A stretch of DNA of 11,045 nt from CAZEIW01 sp964512305 (GTDB lineage: Bacteria > Pseudomonadota > Gammaproteobacteria > Burkholderiales > Burkholderiaceae_F): the NCBI GenBank assembly GCA_964512305.1, contig CAZEIW010000166.1, positions 1 to 11,045 on the forward strand, written 5' to 3'. Under the pieces are notes generated by a model. That model saw only the letters and a program-made list of their open reading frames with translations. It had not been told where the DNA came from and did no database searches. Both the position numbers and the translations under genes were made by a program. The stretch's first letter is position 1; each line of letters starts with the position of its first letter. Of the stretch, positions 1-7,461 are shown piece after piece.

Positions 1-1
1 C

Positions 2-169
2 GATGCCTGGCTGAACGATGACGGCGACCGCGAGATCGCGGATCACGCCGACTCGCCCGGCGTGCAGGATGCCGCCGCGATCCGCGCCGACACCGCCACG
101 CACCTGGCCGCCAGCCAGCGCGTGGCGGCGCATCTCTACGACCGATGGCTGGCGGGCTTGCGACGCTGA
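2..169 (+). CDS. C-terminal end of an unidentified protein (5' end outside window)
   Basis: The frame starting at base 2 is open from the left edge to a TGA at 167-169 and gives 55 residues ending in LYDRWLAGLRR. Its third codon positions are almost all G or C, as in the confident genes of the window, so this is very probably the real reading frame and the overlapping frame that begins at base 18 is a shadow. The fragment is acidic and alanine-rich, with no motif I recognise, and I assign no function. The gene reads towards the repeat-rich spacer and is convergent with the EamA-family gene. Confidence 0.6.
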   Translation, partial: DAWLNDDGDREIADHADSPGVQDAAAIRADTATHLAASQRVAAHLYDRWLAGLRR

Positions 170-217
170 AAGCAGCGTCCAGACCCGGCGCGCACTTGGC
201 CTGCCGATAGCATTGTC

Positions 218-240
218 ATGGCCGGGCTTGTCCCGGCCAT
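218..240. repeat. REP-like palindrome, copy 1
   Basis: Perfect inverted repeat with 9-bp arms ATGGCCGGG (218-226) and CCCGGCCAT (232-240) around the 5-base loop CTTGT. An identical unit, flanked by GTC on the left and CC on the right, recurs at 372-394. This is a classic dispersed palindromic repeat; translated, it gives the peptide MAGLVPAI seen in many spurious small ORFs of proteobacterial genomes. It lies between two convergent 3' ends, where such elements often sit and where the hairpin may limit read-through. Confidence 0.85.
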
Positions 241-285
241 CCACGTCGATGTGAGACGAAGCGCTTCCAGCCCACGCCGACGTGG

Positions 286-309
286 ATCCCCGGGACTGCG
301 CCCGGGGAT
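286..309. repeat. Palindromic repeat of a second sequence type
   Basis: Perfect inverted repeat with arms ATCCCCGGG (286-294) and CCCGGGGAT (301-309) and loop ACTGCG. It is followed by GACG, as is the hairpin at 406-426 (there GGACG), which suggests related units. A decayed relative may be present at about 467-487, where ATCCCGG and CCGAGGAT can still partly pair. Confidence 0.8.
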
Positions 310-357
310 GACGCCTGCTATGGAGGACGTCATTAGCGACGCCTGCTACGGAGGACG
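310..357. repeat. Tandem direct repeat of a 20-bp unit (two copies)
   Basis: The unit GACGCCTGCTAYGGAGGACG occurs at 310-329 and 338-357 with a single T/C difference and an 8-base spacer. It sits between palindromic units, so the whole stretch 218-426 looks like a composite mosaic of repeats rather than a single REP. Confidence 0.75.
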
Positions 358-371
358 CCAAGAGCGTCGTC

Positions 372-394
372 ATGGCCGGGCTTGTCCCGGCCAT
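372..394. repeat. REP-like palindrome, copy 2
   Basis: Exact copy of the unit at 218-240: arms ATGGCCGGG (372-380) and CCCGGCCAT (386-394), loop CTTGT. The identity extends a few bases outside the arms (GTC before, CC after). Exact conservation of loop and arms within 155 bp indicates a recent copy or a maintained repeat family. Confidence 0.85.
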
Positions 395-405
395 CCGTAA
401 GCCTG

Positions 406-426
406 CCCCCGGGCTTGACCCGGGGG
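406..426. repeat. Palindrome with CCCCCGGG arms downstream of the permease gene
   Basis: Perfect 8-bp arms CCCCCGGG (406-413) and CCCGGGGG (419-426) with loop CTTGA, one base different from the CTTGT loop of the other units. It lies about 70 bp beyond the stop codon of the minus-strand permease, so it could act as a transcript-end hairpin. No T-run follows on either strand, so I call it a repeat, not an intrinsic terminator. Confidence 0.7.
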
Positions 427-495
427 ACGGCGTGCAACTAGGCGTTTCTACGGCGTGCCGGCATGCATCCCGGACAGATCCGAGGATGACAGCAG

Positions 496-1437
496 CTACT
501 GCACCGGAACCTCGGCAGACTCGCCAGCGGCATCGTCCGCCCGCAGCGAGTCGGCCGCCCGTCGCGCCGCCGCCACCATCCCCACCCCCGTCATCGCCAC
601 CGCGATACCGATCCACGCCCGCCACCCGAGCTGCTCGCCGAACACCCACCAGGCCAGCAGCGCCGTGGCGGGCGGCGTCAGGTACATCAGGCTCGCGACC
701 TCGGTCGCGCGCCCGCGGCGGATCATCAGCATCAGCAGCGTGATCGCGAACCACGACAGCCCGAAGACCGACCAGGCGAGCGCAATCCAGAAATCGGGCG
801 CGAAGTCCACCTTCGGATCTTCCAGGAGCAGCGCGGCCGGGAGGATCACCAGCAGCGAGACGACATACTGGATCACGGTGCCGGTCCTCACGTCGACCGT
901 GCCGCAATGGCGCTTCTGATACAGCGTGCCGGCCGTGATCCCCGCCAGCGCGAGCACGTTGACGAGCAGCGCCGGCGCCGATGCGCCGGACCACGACAGG
1001 CGGTCGTACAGCACGAGCGTCACGCCGACGAAGCCGAGCGCCAATCCCGCCGACTGCCGCCACCCGACACGTTCGCCGATCGTGAACGCAAGCGCGGCGG
1101 TCAGAAGCGGCTGCGTGCCGACGATGAGCGCCGACACGCCGGCCGGCACGCCGCGGGCAATGGCGAACCACACGCCGCCAAGGTAGGTCGCCTGCAGCAG
1201 GAGGCCCGCGACCACGACGTGCAGCCACAGCGCGAGCGTGCGCGGCCACGGCGCCCGCATCGCCAGGGCGAAGGCGCCCATCACGACGATGGCGCCGGAG
1301 AAGCGCCAAGCGAGGAACGTGAGCGGCGGCGCATGCCGCGCCGCCAGCTTGGCGACGATGAAGCCGGTGCTCCAGATGAGCACGAAGGCGAGCGGCATCG
1401 CGACGTGCGGCCACGAGCGCGCGCGAACGTCACTCAC
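496..1437 (-). CDS. EamA/DMT-superfamily permease
   Basis: 313-residue polytopic inner-membrane protein of the drug/metabolite transporter superfamily. About ten hydrophobic helices form two EamA repeats, roughly residues 10-135 and 155-290. The first helix (PLAFVLIWSTGFIVAKLAA) carries the family's WSTGFI-type signature, and the last ends in GIAVAMTGVGMVAAARR, followed by a short charged tail. These proteins export or import small metabolites; the substrate cannot be read from sequence. The frame stays open upstream to 1875, but the hydrophobic core begins only here. I chose the GTG at 1437 because GAGG lies 5 bases upstream; an ATG at 1398 is the alternative. It is divergent from the Mut7-C gene (129-bp gap) and shows no functional link to the nif genes. 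Confidence 0.88.
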   Translation of the reverse strand: MSDVRARSWPHVAMPLAFVLIWSTGFIVAKLAARHAPPLTFLAWRFSGAIVVMGAFALAMRAPWPRTLALWLHVVVAGLLLQATYLGGVWFAIARGVPAGVSALIVGTQPLLTAALAFTIGERVGWRQSAGLALGFVGVTLVLYDRLSWSGASAPALLVNVLALAGITAGTLYQKRHCGTVDVRTGTVIQYVVSLLVILPAALLLEDPKVDFAPDFWIALAWSVFGLSWFAITLLMLMIRRGRATEVASLMYLTPPATALLAWWVFGEQLGWRAWIGIAVAMTGVGMVAAARRAADSLRADDAAGESAEVPVQ

Positions 1438-1566
1438 TCGAACCTCGGCGCCGCTCGCTTCGATCAGACGGGCGCATTTCCAATGCCGGCTCCCCGACGC
1501 AAAGCACCGGATTCTACGGGGCCGACGGCGCCATCGCCGCGCGCGCGCCGGTGCGATACTGCCGCG

Positions 1567-2310
1567 ATGGTCACCGCGACCTTCCGCTTCTACGAGGAGC
1601 TCAACGACTTCCTGGCTCCCGACCGGCGCGGACACGAATTCGCCAGCCCGTGCGCGCGAGCGGCGACCACCAAGCACATGATCGAGGCGCTCGGCGTTCC
1701 GCACACCGAGGTCGAGCTGGTGCTGGTCAACGGCGAGTCGGTCGGCTTCGACCGCGTGCTGCGCGACGGCGACCGCGTCGCGGTCTATCCGAAATTCGAG
1801 GCGATCGACGTCACGCCGCTGCTGCGCGTGCGCGACAGCGTGCTGCGCGTGGTCCGGTTCGTCGCCGATGCGCACCTGGGCGGGCTCGCGCGCCTGCTGC
1901 GGATGGCCGGGTTCGACACGCTATACGACAACGGCTACCAGGACGGCGAGATCGCGGAGATCGCCGCGCGCGAATCGCGCATCGTGCTCACGCGCGACCG
2001 CGAGCTGCTCAAGCGCCGCGAGATCACGCACGGCTGCTACGTGCATCCCCTGAAGTCGGACCAGCAGCTGCGCGCGGTCTTCGACCGCCTCGACCTCGCG
2101 CGCAGCGCGCAGCCGTTCACGCGTTGCCTGCACTGCAACGAGCCGCTTCATCCGATCGACCGCGAGCAGGCGGCGGCGCGCGTGATGCCGGGCGTCCTGG
2201 CCCGTTACGAGCGGTTCATGACCTGCGATGCGTGCGGACGGGTGTTCTGGGAAGGCGACCACTGGCAGCGGATGCGCGGGATGCTCGCCGGCTTGATCGA
2301 GGCGCCGTAG
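1567..2310 (+). CDS. Ub-Mut7-C protein (ubiquitin-like fold plus Mut7-C PIN-like RNase domain)
   Basis: 247 residues. The N-terminal part (about 1-80, beginning MVTATFRFYEEL) matches the ubiquitin/ThiS-like domain fused to bacterial Mut7-C proteins. From about residue 95 the Mut7-C PIN-like nuclease region follows: FVADAHLGGLARLLRMAGFD with conserved Asp101, then IVLTRDRELLKRR. The C-terminus has a zinc-ribbon-like pair of CxxC motifs (C187/C190 and C220/C223). Family members are predicted RNases; the cellular substrate is not established. The ATG at 1567 begins the conserved domain. No clear Shine-Dalgarno precedes it, and the upstream open frame (from 907) is antisense to the permease. It is convergent with fixX (29-bp gap), so it is probably just the flanking gene of the nif cluster. 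Confidence 0.9.
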   Translation: MVTATFRFYEELNDFLAPDRRGHEFASPCARAATTKHMIEALGVPHTEVELVLVNGESVGFDRVLRDGDRVAVYPKFEAIDVTPLLRVRDSVLRVVRFVADAHLGGLARLLRMAGFDTLYDNGYQDGEIAEIAARESRIVLTRDRELLKRREITHGCYVHPLKSDQQLRAVFDRLDLARSAQPFTRCLHCNEPLHPIDREQAAARVMPGVLARYERFMTCDACGRVFWEGDHWQRMRGMLAGLIEAP

Positions 2311-2312
2311 TC

Positions 2313-2325
2313 GTCGCCAGGCGAC
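2313..2325. terminator. Short hairpin between convergent Mut7-C gene and fixX (weak)
   Basis: The 29-bp convergent gap contains GTCGC (2313-2317), loop CAG, GCGAC (2321-2325). The stem is only 5 bp and has no T-tract on either side. It is the only structure I see that could end the fix operon or the Mut7-C transcript; confidence is low. Confidence 0.25.
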
Positions 2326-2339
2326 GCCGCCGCCGCGCC

Positions 2340-2636
2340 TCACCCGAACTTGAACAGTATCCCGTGTCCCCCGCGCGGATACTCCCACTGCACGTTGCGG
2401 TGCTCGGTGCAGATGATCCGGCAGCTGCCGCACTCCAGGCACCCGTCGGTGATGAGCGTCACCGCGCCGTTGCCCTCGGCCTTGTAGCACCCGGCCGGGC
2501 ACACGTAGGTGCAGGCCTGCGAACGGCAGTCGTTCGCGCACACGGCCAGGTCTGCGATCCGGATGTGCGGACGGCCGTGGTCGACCTTGTAGCGGTTCTG
2601 GTAGAGCTTCTCTTCGACATTGACGGCGAGGCTCAT
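2340..2636 (-). CDS. fixX: Ferredoxin-like protein FixX
   Basis: 98-residue iron-sulfur protein of the FixABCX electron-transfer complex. It accepts or relays electrons from FixC/FixB towards the soluble carrier that reduces nitrogenase. Nine cysteines are visible: C33, C37, C42, C46, C50 and the tight group C66-x2-C69-x2-C72-x3-C76, enough for one or two [4Fe-4S] clusters as known in the family. The conserved ends MSLAVNVEEKLYQNRYKVD and WEYPRGGHGILFKFG are intact. I chose the ATG at 2636 over one five codons upstream (2651). It overlaps the fixC stop as ATGA, the family N-terminus starts here, and GGAGAG lies 7 bases upstream. Last gene of the nifVW-fixABCX operon. Confidence 0.96.
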   Translation of the reverse strand: MSLAVNVEEKLYQNRYKVDHGRPHIRIADLAVCANDCRSQACTYVCPAGCYKAEGNGAVTLITDGCLECGSCRIICTEHRNVQWEYPRGGHGILFKFG

Positions 2637-3940
2637 CGGGTCGCTCTCCACAGCTTGTAGGCGTCGGCCATCAGCCCCACCAGCGAACGGCTAGCCCTGA
2701 AGCTGGTGCGGATCTCACGCTCTTTGCTGGTCTTGTCGGCGCCGTCGACGGTAAACAGCGTCTTGGCCGCCTTGTTCACCAGCTCCGGGTACGACGTGAA
2801 GAACTGGTTGTTCCGGTGCAGCACGTCCGGCAGGTGGCGGTACTTGTGCAGGTCCTTCATCACGAAGCTCTGGTCGACCTTCGTCTTGTACGCTTTCAGC
2901 GTGGCCGCGCTCATCGGCGTCCCCGCGCGGCGCGCCTCGACGATCGTTTCGCCGGCGAGCCTGCCGGTGGTCATCGCCAGGTTCGAGCCCTCGCGGTGCG
3001 CGGCGTTGACGAAACCGCCCGAGTCCCCGACGATCAGCCACCCGTCGCCGTAGATCTGCGGCACGGCGAAGAATCCGCCCTCGGGGATCAGGTGCGCGCA
3101 GTACTCCTTCATCTCCGCGCCCTCGATCAGCGGCGCCACGGCCGGGTGGCGCTTGAGTTTCTCGAGGAGGGCGTAGGGCGCGCTGCGGTTCGGGTTGCGG
3201 CTCTTGAAGTCCTCCAAAATGCAGCCGACGCCGATCGTCAGCGAATCCTTGTTCGTGTAGAGGAAGCAGGTCCCGACCATGCCCTCGGTGATCTTGCCCA
3301 CCATCTCGATCACCACGCCCTCGTCCTCCTTGACGTTGAAGCGCGCCTGCAGCGTCTCCTCGGGAAGGAACAGGATCTCCTTGACGGCCAGCGCGACGTT
3401 CCTGCCGGCGATCTCCGGGTGGAAGCCGGCCTTGCGGGCGAGCGTCGAGTTGACGCCGTCGGCCAGCACGACCACGTCGGCGAACACGTCGCCGCCCTCG
3501 CGGTCGCAGCGAACGCCGACGACCCGCTTGCCGTCCATCAGCAGGTGCTCGACGGTCGTTTCGCAGATCAGCAGGGCACCGGCCTCCCGCACTTTCTGCG
3601 AGAACCACTTGTCGAACTGCGCACGCAGGATCGTGTAGCGGTTGAAAGGCGGCTTGTTGTAGTCGTCGGAGCGGAAGTGCGAGCCCACGAACGAATCGTC
3701 GTCGAGCACCCACATCCGCTGCTCGACGATGTGGCGCTCCAGCGGCGCGTCTTCGCGGAAATCCGGGATGATCTTCTCGAGCGCGTCCGCGTACAGGATC
3801 GCGCCCTGCACGTTCTTCGACCCCGCGTACTCGCCGCGCTCGATCTGCAGGACCTTCAGGCCGGCCTTGGCCATCGTGTAGGCGGCCGCGTTGCCGGAGG
3901 GTCCCGCGCCCACCACGATCGCGTCGAATTTCTCCTTCAT
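2633..3940 (-). CDS. fixC: FixC, ETF-quinone-oxidoreductase-like flavoprotein
   Basis: 435-residue FAD protein homologous to electron-transfer-flavoprotein:ubiquinone oxidoreductase. In FixABCX it carries the quinone-reducing branch of flavin-based electron bifurcation, while the other electron goes at low potential to ferredoxin or flavodoxin for nitrogenase. The N-terminal Rossmann FAD motif GAGPSG (residues 11-16) is followed by an acidic/basic strand end (IERGE). A second FAD-contact region has the typical GDSGGFVNAAHREGSNLAMTTG. Length matches the family and I see no break. It starts 16 bp after fixB, with GGAG 9 bases before the ATG, and its TGA overlaps the fixX ATG. [4Fe-4S] cysteines found in eukaryotic ETF-QO are supplied in trans by FixX. 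Confidence 0.97.
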   Translation of the reverse strand: MKEKFDAIVVGAGPSGNAAAYTMAKAGLKVLQIERGEYAGSKNVQGAILYADALEKIIPDFREDAPLERHIVEQRMWVLDDDSFVGSHFRSDDYNKPPFNRYTILRAQFDKWFSQKVREAGALLICETTVEHLLMDGKRVVGVRCDREGGDVFADVVVLADGVNSTLARKAGFHPEIAGRNVALAVKEILFLPEETLQARFNVKEDEGVVIEMVGKITEGMVGTCFLYTNKDSLTIGVGCILEDFKSRNPNRSAPYALLEKLKRHPAVAPLIEGAEMKEYCAHLIPEGGFFAVPQIYGDGWLIVGDSGGFVNAAHREGSNLAMTTGRLAGETIVEARRAGTPMSAATLKAYKTKVDQSFVMKDLHKYRHLPDVLHRNNQFFTSYPELVNKAAKTLFTVDGADKTSKEREIRTSFRASRSLVGLMADAYKLWRATR

Positions 3941-3956
3941 GGCCGCGGTCTCCGGT

Positions 3957-5060
3957 TCAGGCAGCGCGGCGCGCTCGCGCCGACAGGTGTGCGCGGAAGG
4001 CCTCGGTCAGCGCGGGCAGCACCTGCATCGCGTTGCCGACGATGCCGTAATGCGCGAAGTCGAAGATCGGCGCGCGGGGATCGTTGTTGATCGCAACGAT
4101 GATGTCGGCACCTTCCATGCCGACCCGGTGCTGGATCGCGCCCGAGATGCCGGCCGCGATGTAGAGCTTGGGCCTCACGGTCTTGCCGGTCTGGCCGACC
4201 TGCCGCTCGGCCTCCACCCAGCCAGCCTGCACGACGGGGCGCGAGGCGCCGACGTCGCCGCCGAGCACCTGAGCGAGCTCGCGCACCAGGCGGAAGTTGT
4301 CGGCGTTCTTCATCCCCTTGCCGCCGGCGACGATCACGTCGGCGTACGCGAGGTTGATCCTGTCGCTGTTCGCGTCGGGGATGAAGTCGAGCAGCTTGGT
4401 CACGATCTCCGATTCGGCCATCGCGAGCCGCGCCTCGACGATGCCGCCCGTGCGCGCGTCGTCCCGGCGCGGCATCCGCATCACGCGCGGCCGCACCGTG
4501 GCCATCTGCGGGCGGTACGCGAGGGTCATGATCGTGCAAAGCAGCGAGCCGCCGAATGTCGGGCGGGTTGCGGCGAGCGCGCGCGTCGCCGGGTCGATCG
4601 CGAGTTCGGTGCAGTCGGCGGTCAGCCCCGTGGCGAGCGTCGTGGCGACGGAGCCGGCGAGATCGCGCCCCATCGTGGTCGCGCCCAGCAGCACGATCTC
4701 GGGCTTGCCTTCGTTGACCAGCCTGGTCAGGCCGCGCGTGAACGGTTCGTTGCGGTAGCCCTTGAGCACGGGGTCGCGCGTCAGGTAGCAGAGGTCGGCG
4801 CCGTAGGCGCAGGCCTCGGCCGCGTAGGCATCAAGCGGCTCGTCGGGCCCACCCATGATCACGCCGGCGAGCTTCGCGCCGAGCAGGTCGGCGAGCTTGC
4901 GGCCTTCGCCGAGCAGCTCCCACGAAACCGGGTGCACGGCGCCGCGGTCGTGCTCGACGAACACCCATACGCCCTGGTAAGCCTTCAGGTGCTCGGGCAG
5001 TTCGAAGTTGCGCCCGGCGCGTGCGGCCGGTTTCCTCGATGGTGCTTGCGGTTCGCTCAT
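3957..5060 (-). CDS. fixB: FixB, electron transfer flavoprotein alpha subunit-like
   Basis: 367-residue ETF-alpha-type subunit that pairs with FixA to bind NADH-derived electrons and flavin. The N-terminal half has the FixB-typical VWVFVEHDRGAVHPVSWELLGEGRKLA. The C-terminal FAD domain carries GQTGKTV (G289-V295) and LYIAAGISGAIQH (299-311), with NNDPRAPIF and DFAHYGIVG further on. The first 20 residues (SEPQAPSRKPAARAGR) are a polar, basic extension before the conserved part begins. The ATG overlaps the fixA stop as ATGA; the ribosome site is poor, consistent with translational coupling to fixA. Confidence 0.97.
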   Translation of the reverse strand: MSEPQAPSRKPAARAGRNFELPEHLKAYQGVWVFVEHDRGAVHPVSWELLGEGRKLADLLGAKLAGVIMGGPDEPLDAYAAEACAYGADLCYLTRDPVLKGYRNEPFTRGLTRLVNEGKPEIVLLGATTMGRDLAGSVATTLATGLTADCTELAIDPATRALAATRPTFGGSLLCTIMTLAYRPQMATVRPRVMRMPRRDDARTGGIVEARLAMAESEIVTKLLDFIPDANSDRINLAYADVIVAGGKGMKNADNFRLVRELAQVLGGDVGASRPVVQAGWVEAERQVGQTGKTVRPKLYIAAGISGAIQHRVGMEGADIIVAINNDPRAPIFDFAHYGIVGNAMQVLPALTEAFRAHLSARARRAA

Positions 5061-5917
5061 CGGACGTCCCAGGCAAGCGTTCGTTCGACCATTTCGCGTT
5101 CGAGCGCGGGGTTGCGGGTGAAGATCTTCTGGATCAGGTTCAACGCGGCGTCGCGCGGAGTGGAGCTCTCGATCGCCTCGACGTCGGCTTTCTCGGTTCT
5201 CGCCTTGGCCCCGAAGACCTTGCTCACGACCGTCGGCGATCCCTTGAGGCCGATCTTGCCGACGTCCTCGATCCCGGCGAGGTCCTTGTTCCACTTGCGC
5301 ACGTCAAAGCGCGCGGCGCGCAGCATGTCGTCCATGCCGGCGAAGCGCATCTCGTTGGTGTTCTCGAGCATCGTCACCAGGCACGGCAGTGCGGTCTTCA
5401 GCACCTGGACGCCGCCCTCGGCACGGCGCTCGATCACGATCGAGCCCGCCTCGAGATCGATCTCGACGATGCGCGCCACGTAGGTCAACAGCTGGAGCTC
5501 CAGGCGCTTCGCGATTCCCGGGCCGACCTGCGCGGTGTCGCCGTCGATCGTCTGCTTCCCCGTGAACACCATGTCGACCGCCTGCTCCCTGCCGATCGTG
5601 CGGATGGCGGAGGCGAGCGCGTACGACGTCGCCAGCGTGTCGGCCCCGGCAAATGCCCGGTCGGTCACGAGCACCGCGTCGTCGGCGCCGAACGACAGGC
5701 ACTTCCGCAGCGCGTCTTCGGCCTGAGGCGGCCCCATGCACAGCATCGTCACGCGGCCGCCATGGCGGTCCTTCAGGCGCAGCGCCTGCTCGAGCGCGAA
5801 CAGATCGTACGGATTGACGATCGCCGGAACCCCCTGGCGCATGATCGTGTTGGTGACCGGGTGCACCCGGATCTGCGCCGAGTCCGGGACCTGTTTGATG
5901 CAAACGACGATGTGCAT
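5057..5917 (-). CDS. fixA: FixA, electron transfer flavoprotein beta subunit-like
   Basis: 286-residue ETF-beta-type subunit. With FixB it forms the flavoprotein that oxidises NADH and bifurcates electrons between quinone (through FixC) and the low-potential carrier for nitrogenase. It begins MHIVVCIKQVPD, the usual family N-terminus, and has NPYDLFALEQALRLKD (residues 35-50) and GKQTIDGDTAQVGP (120-133), the nucleotide/FAD contact region. The start at 5917 is supported by GGGAG 6 bases upstream. The gene begins 19 bp after nifW and has no promoter of its own that I can see, so expression should come from the nifV promoter. Confidence 0.97.
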   Translation of the reverse strand: MHIVVCIKQVPDSAQIRVHPVTNTIMRQGVPAIVNPYDLFALEQALRLKDRHGGRVTMLCMGPPQAEDALRKCLSFGADDAVLVTDRAFAGADTLATSYALASAIRTIGREQAVDMVFTGKQTIDGDTAQVGPGIAKRLELQLLTYVARIVEIDLEAGSIVIERRAEGGVQVLKTALPCLVTMLENTNEMRFAGMDDMLRAARFDVRKWNKDLAGIEDVGKIGLKGSPTVVSKVFGAKARTEKADVEAIESSTPRDAALNLIQKIFTRNPALEREMVERTLAWDVR

Positions 5918-5936
5918 CGGCAGCTCCCGCAAGCGC

Positions 5937-6299
5937 TCAGGCCGTTTCGAGCCGGGTCGCTGCGCCGGCGCTGCGCGGCGCGGGCAGGCTCGCGCGCAGG
6001 CTGTGGAGCGAGATGCGCTGCCCGTCGGCGTCCTGGAACACCTTGAACACCTTCTCCCGCGCGGGTGTCGACCGGACAAAGTCGCCGTAGGCGCGCGCCA
6101 GAAACTCGCGGTAGCGCCGGAACAGATCGACCTCGCCCAGCCCGGCCAGATCGCCGGCGGCACGCAGGTACTGCTGGAAGCGCTTGAGGATGTGCAGGCG
6201 CATGACGTCGACCACCGCCTGCTCGTATTCGATGCCGAAGAAGTCGAGGAACTCCTCGGCGGCCGACAGGTTCGCGAGGCGGTGCGTCAGTTCATGCAT
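5937..6299 (-). CDS. nifW: NifW, nitrogenase stabilising/protective protein
   Basis: 120-residue NifW. The family associates with the MoFe protein and is implicated in its maturation or protection from oxygen; the exact biochemistry is unsettled. Recognised by the N-terminal LSAAEEFLDFFGIEYEQAVVDVMRLHILKRF and by the later LFRRYREFLARAYGDFVRSTP and KVF segments, all typical of the family. Length is usual, with an Ala/Arg-rich tail. The ATG at 6299 lies inside the end of nifV (13-bp overlap in another frame), with GGAG 7 bases upstream. Confidence 0.94.
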   Translation of the reverse strand: MHELTHRLANLSAAEEFLDFFGIEYEQAVVDVMRLHILKRFQQYLRAAGDLAGLGEVDLFRRYREFLARAYGDFVRSTPAREKVFKVFQDADGQRISLHSLRASLPAPRSAGAATRLETA

Positions 6300-7435
6300 G
6301 CCGTGTCTCCATCGGTCGCCGCGTGCCGCGCGGTCTCGAGGTAGAAGCGCTTCAGGTCGTCGTTCGACGGCTCGCGCTTGGTTCGGGTAACGTGAAAACG
6401 GATGCGTGCGAGCAGCGCCCGCGCCTGCGCGGCGCCGACCGCGAAGCCGAGCCGAGCGTAGGCGCTGACGATGGCCGCCGAGCCGGAATGCTTTCCCAGC
6501 ACGGTGCGGTGCTCCCGCCCGACCTCGGCCGGGTCGAAGCCCTCGTAGTTGCGGCGATCCTTCAAAAGGCCATCGACGTGTATGCCGGACTCGTGCGTGA
6601 AAGCCATGTCGCCGACGATGCTCTTGTTCGCGGCGACGGGCCGGCCCGCGGCGCGCGCGACCAGCGAGGAGATCGCCGGCAGCGCGGTGGTGTCGACGCC
6701 CGCATCCAGGCCGTACAGGTGGCGCAGGCCGACCACGACTTCCTCGAGCGGCGCGTTGCCGGCGCGCTCGCCCAGGCCGTTGACGGTCGTGTTGGCGTGC
6801 GTGGCGCCGGCGAGCAGCGCGGCGAGCGTGTTGGCGGTCGCCAGCCCCAGGTCGTCGTGTGCGTGCATCTCGATCTCGAGCTCCGTCTCGGCCCGCAGCG
6901 CGCGGATGCGGTCGAAGGTCGAAAACGGATCGAGCAGGCCAAGCGTGTCGGCGTAGCGGATCCGCCGCGCGCCGGCGGCCTGCGCCGCGCGCGCGACCTG
7001 CGCGATGAACGCGTGCTCGGCGCGCGAAGCATCCTCGCAGCCGACGCTGACCTCGAAGCCGCAGTCGCGCGCGCGGCCCACGTAGTCGGCGACCCGGCTC
7101 AGGACCCAGGCGCGCGAACGGCGCAGCTTGTTCTCTATCTGGATGTCGGAGACCGGGATCGACAGGTTGACGATGTCGACCGGGCAGCGCAACGCCGCGG
7201 CCAGATCGCTCTCGCACATTCGGGCCCAGACCATCAGCCGCGCGTTCAGCCCGAGACCGGCGACGGCTGCGATGCCGTCAATCTCGGCCTCACCCATGAT
7301 CGGGATGCCGATCTCGAGCTCCGGGACGCCCGCGACGGCCAGCGCGCGCGCGATCTGGAGCTTCTCGGACGTGCTGAACGCGATGCCGGCGCCTTGTTCG
7401 CCGTCGCGAAGCGTGGTGTCGTTGATGATGGGCAT
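6287..7435 (-). CDS. nifV: Homocitrate synthase NifV
   Basis: 382-residue cytosolic enzyme that condenses acetyl-CoA with 2-oxoglutarate to homocitrate, the organic ligand of FeMo-co. The TIM-barrel HMGL-like signature NDTTLRDGEQ (residues 5-14) holds the metal-binding Asp and catalytic Arg. HAHDD (191-195) gives the metal-binding histidines and GLGERAGNAPLEEVV the second signature. THESGIHVDG and the C-terminal helices are present. The ATG at 7435 has AGGAG 7 bases upstream and lies about 16 nt after the predicted sigma-54 transcript start. A TTG six codons further up would lie upstream of that start, so it is rejected. The nif context and sigma-54 promoter separate it from LeuA-type isopropylmalate synthase or lysine-pathway homocitrate synthase. 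Confidence 0.95.
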   Translation of the reverse strand: MPIINDTTLRDGEQGAGIAFSTSEKLQIARALAVAGVPELEIGIPIMGEAEIDGIAAVAGLGLNARLMVWARMCESDLAAALRCPVDIVNLSIPVSDIQIENKLRRSRAWVLSRVADYVGRARDCGFEVSVGCEDASRAEHAFIAQVARAAQAAGARRIRYADTLGLLDPFSTFDRIRALRAETELEIEMHAHDDLGLATANTLAALLAGATHANTTVNGLGERAGNAPLEEVVVGLRHLYGLDAGVDTTALPAISSLVARAAGRPVAANKSIVGDMAFTHESGIHVDGLLKDRRNYEGFDPAEVGREHRTVLGKHSGSAAIVSAYARLGFAVGAAQARALLARIRFHVTRTKREPSNDDLKRFYLETARHAATDGDTACMN

Positions 7436-7461
7436 GCGGTCGCTCCTATGCAATCACGCCT

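Noticed and set aside
218..400. Small ORFs that encode MAGLVPAI-type peptides
   Set aside because: They are translations of the palindromic repeats and have no ribosome site or conserved protein content.
907..1566. Upstream in-frame extension of the Mut7-C reading frame
   Set aside because: It runs antisense to the permease, is rich in Arg, Gly and Glu, and matches no family; the ubiquitin-like domain begins at 1567.
1438..1875. N-terminal extension of the permease frame
   Set aside because: It is a hydrophilic shadow that overlaps the Mut7-C gene on the other strand; the GTG at 1437 has a ribosome site and starts the membrane domain.
2816..5483. Long plus-strand open frames antisense to fixC, fixB and fixA
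   Set aside because: High-GC codon structure opens the antisense frame; products are low-complexity Arg/Ala/Val-rich with no family resemblance.
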